Source: Atherinomorus stipes
Lineage: Eukaryota; Chordata; Actinopteri; Atheriniformes; Atherinidae
DNA: 64,000 bases
Reading direction: 5' to 3'
Assembly: GCA_023101725.1 (NCBI GenBank)
Contig: JALJCO010013447.1
Location: forward strand, 135,001 to 199,000
Positions 59,737 to 64,000 of the stretch are shown here, piece after piece. The position numbers and the translations under genes are program-made. Below the pieces are notes generated by a model that did not search any database, had not been told where the DNA came from, and worked only from the letters and a program-made list of their open reading frames with translations. How positions within the stretch are numbered: position 1 is the first letter of the stretch; each line of letters opens with the position of its first letter.

Positions 59737-59856
59737 CTTGTAGTTGAAGCTCCGCTGCTCCACGCACGCGCTGACCCGGTTCCTCTGGTCCAGGAAACTG
59801 GACCTCTCACAGACCAGCACAGTCCGGGGGGTTCGGTCCAAGTCCGCGGACGTCAT
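59737..59856 (-). CDS. rpp40: rpp40 exon 1 with start codon
   Basis: 120 bp, 40 codons, ending AACTACAAG|GTGGGT. It encodes MTSADLDRTPRTVLVCERSS, then FLDQRNRVSACVEQRSFNYK. The family begins M........P..LLVCE.S.F and ends exon 1 at YNY(R/K). The ATG at 59856 puts LVCE at the same distance from the start as in human. An in-frame ATG at 59925 would add 23 residues but lies upstream of the ETS/CRE promoter motifs and has no family support. Confidence 0.93.
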
Positions 59857-59935
59857 CTCAGAACCGCACCACGCGCCACACAAACAGGAAGCAGGCGGCG
59901 CGCGCTTCCGGTGACGTCTTTTCAACTAAAAGCTT
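59857..59935 (-). promoter_or_regulatory. rpp40: rpp40 core promoter (ETS and CRE-like motifs)
   Basis: On the gene strand GACGTCACCGGAAGCGCGCG (around 59918-59899) combines a CRE-like TGACGTC/GACGTCA with a perfect ETS site ACCGGAAG, about 50 bp upstream of the start codon, in CpG-rich sequence without a TATA box. A second GGAAG-type core lies near 59887. This is typical of housekeeping promoters. The transcription start is inferred, not seen. Confidence 0.65.
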
Positions 59936-59948
59936 TAAAACTGAAATG

Positions 59949-59976
59949 AATAAAGTTTATTCAGTTAAACTTTATT
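59949..59976. terminator. Poly(A)-type hexamers on both strands upstream of rpp40
   Basis: AATAAA on the plus strand (59949-59954). TTTATT at 59956-59961 and again near 59971 gives AATAAA on the minus strand. The minus-strand ones could end a transcript entering from the right, through the 21-bp array, just before the rpp40 promoter. No gene is established there. Confidence 0.35.
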
Positions 59977-60135
59977 AGTGTAACAAAGTTACCGATGATC
60001 ACGTGATCACATTCAGCCGCGATTCCTGAAGAAACTGTTTCCATTTTCACGGTGGAACCTGATCTGGTCTAGAACTGAATCCAGAGACTTTGTGTCCCTG
60101 ATACAGTTTCCCTGTTTTCTTTTTCCAAACATCTG

Positions 60136-63100
60136 TTGGAGCAGAAAGCTTCTCTGTTGGAGCAGAAAGCTGCTCTGTTGGAGCAGAAAGCTTCTCTGTT
60201 GGAGCAGGGAGCTTCTCTGTTGGAGCAGAAAGCTTCTCTGTTGGAGCAGAAAGCTTCTCTGTTGGAGCAGAAAGCTTCTCTGTTGGAGCAGGGAGCTTCT
60301 CTGTTGGAGCAGAAAGCTTCTCTGTTGGAGCAGGGAGCTTCTCTGTTGGAGCAGAAAGCTTCTCTGTTGGAGCAGGGAGCTTCTCTGTTGGAGCAGAAAG
60401 CTTCTCTGTTGGAGCAGGGAGCTTCTCTGTTGGAGCAGGGAGCTTCTCTGTTGGAGCAGGGAGCTTCTCTGTTGGAGCAGAAAGCTTCTCTGTTGGAGCA
60501 GAAAGCTTCTCTGTTGGAGCAGAAAGCTTCTCTGTTGGAGCAGAAAGCTTCTCTGTTGGAGCAGGGAGCTTCTCTGTTGGAGCAGAAAGCTTCTCTGTTG
60601 GAGCAGGGAGCTTCTCTGTTGGAGCAGAGAGCTTCTCTGTTGGAGCAGGGAGCTTCTCTGTTGGAGCAGAGAGCTTCTCTGTTGGAGCAGGGAGCTTCTC
60701 TGTTGGAGCAGAGAGCTTCTCTGTTGGAGCAAGGAGCTTCTCTGTTGGAGCAGGGAGCTTCTCTGTTGGAGCAGAAAGCTTCTCTGTTGGAGCAGGGAGC
60801 TTCTCTGTTGGAGCAGAAAGCTTCTCTGTTGGAGCAGGGAGCTTCTCTGTTGGAGCAGAAAGCTTCTCTGTTGGAGCAGGGAGCTTCTCTGTTGGAGCAG
60901 AAAGCTTCTCTGTTGGAGCACAAAGCTTCTCTGTTGGAGCACAAAGCTTCTCTGTTGGAGCAGGGAGCTTCTCTGTTGGAGCAGAAAGCTTCTCTGTTGG
61001 AGCAGGGAGCTTCTCTGTTGGAGCAGAAAGCTTCTCTGTTGGAGCAGAAAGCTTCTCTGTTGGAGCAGGGAGCTTCTCTGTTGGAGCAGGGAGCTTCTCT
61101 GTTGGAGCAGAAAGCTTCTCTGTTGGAGCAGGGAGCTTCTCTGTTGGAGCAGAAAGCTTCTCTGTTGGAGCAGAAAGCTTCTCTGTTGGAGCAGGGAGCT
61201 TCTCTGTTGGAGCAGGGAGCTTCTCTGTTGGAGCAGGGAGCTTCTCTGTTGGAGCAGAAAGCTTCTCTGTTGGAGCAGAAAGCTTCTCCGTTGGAGCAGA
61301 AAGCTTCTCTGTTGGAGCAGAAAGCTTCTCTGTTGGAGCAGAAAGCTTCTCTCTGTTGGAGCAGAAAGCTTTTCTGTTGGAGCAGAAAGCTTCTCTGTTG
61401 GAGCACAAAGCTTCTCTGTTGGAGCAGGGAGCTTCTCTGTTGGAGCAGAAAGCTTCTCTGTTGGAGCAGAAAGCTTCTCTGTTGGAGCAGGGAGCTTCTC
61501 TGTTGGAGCAGGGAGCTTCTCTGTTGGAGCAGAAAGCTTCTCTGTTGGAGCAGGGAGCTTCTCTGTTGGAGCAGAAAGCTTTTCTGTTGGAGCAGAAAGC
61601 TTTTCTGTTGGAGCAGAAAGCTTCTCTGTTGGAGCAGAAAGCTTCTCTGTTGGAGCAAAAAGCTTTTCTGTTGGAGCAGAAAGCTTTTCTGTTGGAGCAG
61701 AAAGCTTCTCTGTTGGAGCAGGGAGCTTCTCTGTTGGAGCAGGGAGCTTCTCTGTTGGAGCAGGGAGCTTCTCTGTTGGAGCAGAAAGCTTCTCTGTTGG
61801 AGCAGAAAGCTTCTCTGTTGGAGCAGGGAGCTTCTCTGTTGGAGCAGAAAGCTTCTCTGTTGGAGCAGGGAGCTTCTCTGTTGGAGCAGAAAGCTTCTCT
61901 GTTGGAGCAGGGAGCTTCTCTGTTGGAGCAGAAAGCTTCTCTGTTGGAGCAGGGAGCTTCTCTGTTGGAGCAGGGAGCTTCTCTGTTGGAGCAGAAAGCT
62001 TCTCTGTTGGAGCAGAAAGCTTCTCTGTTGGAGCAGAAAGCTTCTCTGTTGGAGCAGAAAGCTTCTCTGTTGGAGCAGAAAGCTTCTCTGTTGGAGCAGG
62101 GAGCTTCTCTGTTGGAGCAGAAAGCTTCTCTGTTGGAGCAGAAAGCTTCTCTGTTGGAGCAGGGAGCTTCTCTGTTGGAGCAGAGAGCTTCTCTGTTGGA
62201 GCAGGGAGCTTCTCTGTTGGAGCAGAGAGCTTCTCTGTTGGAGCAGGGAGCTTCTCTGTTGGAGCAGAGAGCTTCTCTGTTGGAGCAGAGGAGCTTCTCT
62301 GTTGGAGCAGAGAGCTTCTCTGTTGGAGCAGAAAGCTTCTCTGTTGGAGCAGAAAGCTTCTCTGTTGGAGCAGAAAGCTTCTCTGTTGGAGCAGGGAGCT
62401 TCTCTGTTGGAGCAGAAAGCTTCTCTGTTGGAGCAGAGAGCTTCCCTGTTGGAGCAGAAAGCTTCTCTGTTGGAGCAGAAAGCTTCTCTGTTGGAGCAGA
62501 AAGCTTCTCTGTTGGAGCAGAAAGCTTCTCTGTTGGAGCAGAAAGCTTCTCTGTTGGAGCAGAAAGCTTCTCTGTTGGAGCAGAAAGCTTCTCTGTTGGA
62601 GCAGGAAGCTTCTCTGTTGGAGCAGAAAGCTTCTCTGTTGGAGCAGAAAGCTTCTCTGTTGGAGCAGAAAGCTTCTCTGTTGGAGCAGAAAGCTTCTCTG
62701 TTGGAGCAGGGAGCTTCTCTGTTGGAGCAGGGAGCTTCTCTGTTGGAGCAGGGAGCTTCTCTGTTGGAGCAGAAAGCTTCTCTGTTGGAGCAGGGAGCTT
62801 CTCTGTTGGAGCAGAAAGCTTCTCTGTTGGAGCAGGGAGCTTCTCTGTTGGAGCAGAAAGCTTCTCTGTTGGAGCAGAAAGCTTCTCTGTTGGAGCAGAA
62901 AGCTTCTCTGTTGGAGCAGAAAGCTTCTCTGTTGGAGCAGAAAGCTTCTCTGTTGGAGCAGAAAGCTTCTCTGTTGGAGCAGGAGAGCTTCTCTGTTGGA
63001 GCAGAAAGCTTCTCTGTTGGAGCAGAAAGCTTCTCTGTTGGAGCAGAAAGCTTCTCTGTTGGAGCAGGGAGCTTCTCTGTTGGAGCAGAAAGCTTCTCTG

Positions 63101-64000
63101 TTGGAGCAGAAAGCTTCTCTGTTGGAGCAGGGAGCTTCTCTGTTGGAGCAGAAAGCTTCTCTGTTGGAGCAGAAAGCTTCTCTGTTGGAGCAGAAAGCTT
63201 CTCTGTTGGAGCAGGGAGCTTCTCTGTTGGAGCAGGGAGCTTCTCTGTTGGAGCAGAAAGCTTCTCTGTTGGAGCAGAAAGCTTCTCTGTTGGAGCAGAA
63301 AGCTTCTCTGTTGGAGCAGAGAGCTTCTCTGTTGGAGCAGAAAGCTTCTCTGTTGGAGCAGAAAGCTTCTCTGTTGGAGCAGAAAGCTTCTCTGTTGGAG
63401 CAGAGAGCTTCTCTGTTGGAGCAGAAAGCTTCTCTGTTGGAGCAGGGAGCTTCTCTGTTGGAGCAGAAAGCTTCTCTGTTGGAGCAGAAAGCTTCTCTGT
63501 TGGAGCAGGGAGCTTCTCTGTTGGAGCAGAGAGCTTCTCTGTTGGAGCAGAAAGCTTCTCTGTTGGAGCAGAGAGCTTCTCTGTTGGAGCAGAAAGCTTC
63601 TCTGTTGGAGCAGGAAAGCTTCTCTGTTGGAGCAGAAAGCTTCTCTGTTGGAGCAGAAAGCTTCTCTGTTGGAGCAGAGAAGCTTCTCTGTTGGAGCAGA
63701 AAGCTTCTCTGTTGGAGCAGAAAGCTTCTCTGTTGGAGCAGAAAGCTTCTCTGTTGGAGCAGGGAGCTTCTCTGTTGGAGCAGAAAGCTTCTCTGTTGGA
63801 GCAGAAAGCTTCTCTGTTGGAGCAGAAAGCTTCTCTGTTGGAGCAGAAAGCTTCTCTGTTGGAGCAGAAAGCTTCTCTGTTGGAGCAGAAAGCTTCTCTG
63901 TTGGAGCAGAAAGCTTCTCTGTTGGAGCAGAAAGCTTCTCTGTTGGAGCAGGGAAAGCTTCTCTGTTGGAGCAGAAAGCTTCTCTGTTGGAGCACAAAGC
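60136..64000 (-). repeat. 21-bp minisatellite running off the right edge
   Basis: About 184 units of TTCTCTGTTGGAGCAGAAAG + C. The AGAAAGC part varies as AGGGAGC, AGAGAGC and ACAAAGC; most units carry a HindIII-type AAGCTT. All three minus frames are open, reading (APTEKLS)n, (CSNREAF)n and (LLQQRSF)n. Several 1-2-bp insertions (near 61352, 62289, 62982, 63611, 63678 and 63951) switch frames without a stop. No frame is favoured and coding is doubtful. Confidence 0.93.

Larger units (their letters stand above)
29990..59856 (-). other. rpp40: rpp40 locus, complete (eight coding exons)
   Basis: Gene for the RPP40 protein subunit of nuclear/nucleolar RNase P (tRNA 5'-end maturation) and RNase MRP (rRNA processing). 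Coding exons, 5' to 3': 59856-59737, 49844-49700, 43739-43671, 40499-40404, 30855-30733, 30663-30498, 30391-30257, 30188-29990. All introns are GT-AG and phases chain without conflict (0,1,1,1,1,2,2). The total is 1053 nt, or 350 residues plus stop, against about 363 in human. Key matches to the vertebrate family are LVCERSSF, YLIRNLPVHELLDKDF, SRIDEDNCVALRPNG, LTLSLDKDSFELLG, FLEWLGAVDAGVD and HGFADSPVSWGDNEHGF, ending in CPP. About 27 kb of its 30 kb is intron, nearly all tandem repeat. Confidence 0.95.

Noticed and set aside
59857..59925. Upstream in-frame ATG at 59925 as the rpp40 start
   Set aside because: It would add 23 Arg/Cys-rich residues without family support and lies upstream of the likely promoter motifs.
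60047..63997. 1316-codon [21 protein letters not shown] repeat protein
   Set aside because: No frame is preferred, frameshifting indels are tolerated and no start or upstream exon is visible. Kept only as a low-interest finding.

Overview
This is a vertebrate nuclear DNA window, almost certainly from a teleost fish. It carries spliced genes with GT-AG introns, fish-type hAT-like and Tc1-like DNA transposon remnants, and the conserved neighbours CDYL and RPP40 in convergent orientation, the same order as I recall for human chromosome 6p25. More than three quarters of the sequence is tandem repeat, so nearly all long open reading frames here are repeat artefacts. Real coding sequence totals about 2 kb in 13 small exons.

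Layout. 1-10494: GGAT-type array inside a cdyl intron, with two copies of one hAT-like element on an apparent ~2.8 kb segmental duplication. 10511-17769 (+): the last five exons of cdyl (crotonase-like part; the chromodomain exons lie to the left of the window). Its introns hold a GC-rich ~64-bp minisatellite, a TIR-bearing insertion candidate, a 43-bp array built from the exon's own splice donor, and a decayed Tc1 element. 17770-18355: cdyl 3' UTR with AATAAA. 18373-28125: intergenic arrays (38/45-bp and ~31-bp units) with two hAT-like MITEs. 28613-59856 (-): complete rpp40 in eight coding exons. All eight splice in frame to a predicted protein of 350 residues. Introns 1-4 and the 3' UTR are filled by seven or more different private minisatellites; introns 5-7 are short and ordinary. 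59857-60135: compact rpp40 promoter with ETS and CRE-like motifs. 60136-64000: 21-bp array running off the window.

The genes themselves are ordinary: CDYL is a chromatin corepressor with a crotonase fold, and RPP40 is a protein subunit of RNase P/MRP. The notable signal is architectural. Exons sit as intact islands between unrelated arrays, and at least three arrays contain, as their first unit, the exon edge they touch: the cdyl donor at 14443, the rpp40 exon-2 acceptor at 49844, and the rpp40 stop codon at 29990. A fourth, small example duplicates the rpp40 exon-5 donor. This suggests tandem expansion nucleated at splice sites and the stop codon and halted by selection on the exon. Several arrays also contain scrambled, deletion-rich patches that look like poor consensus sequence, so array lengths should not be trusted.
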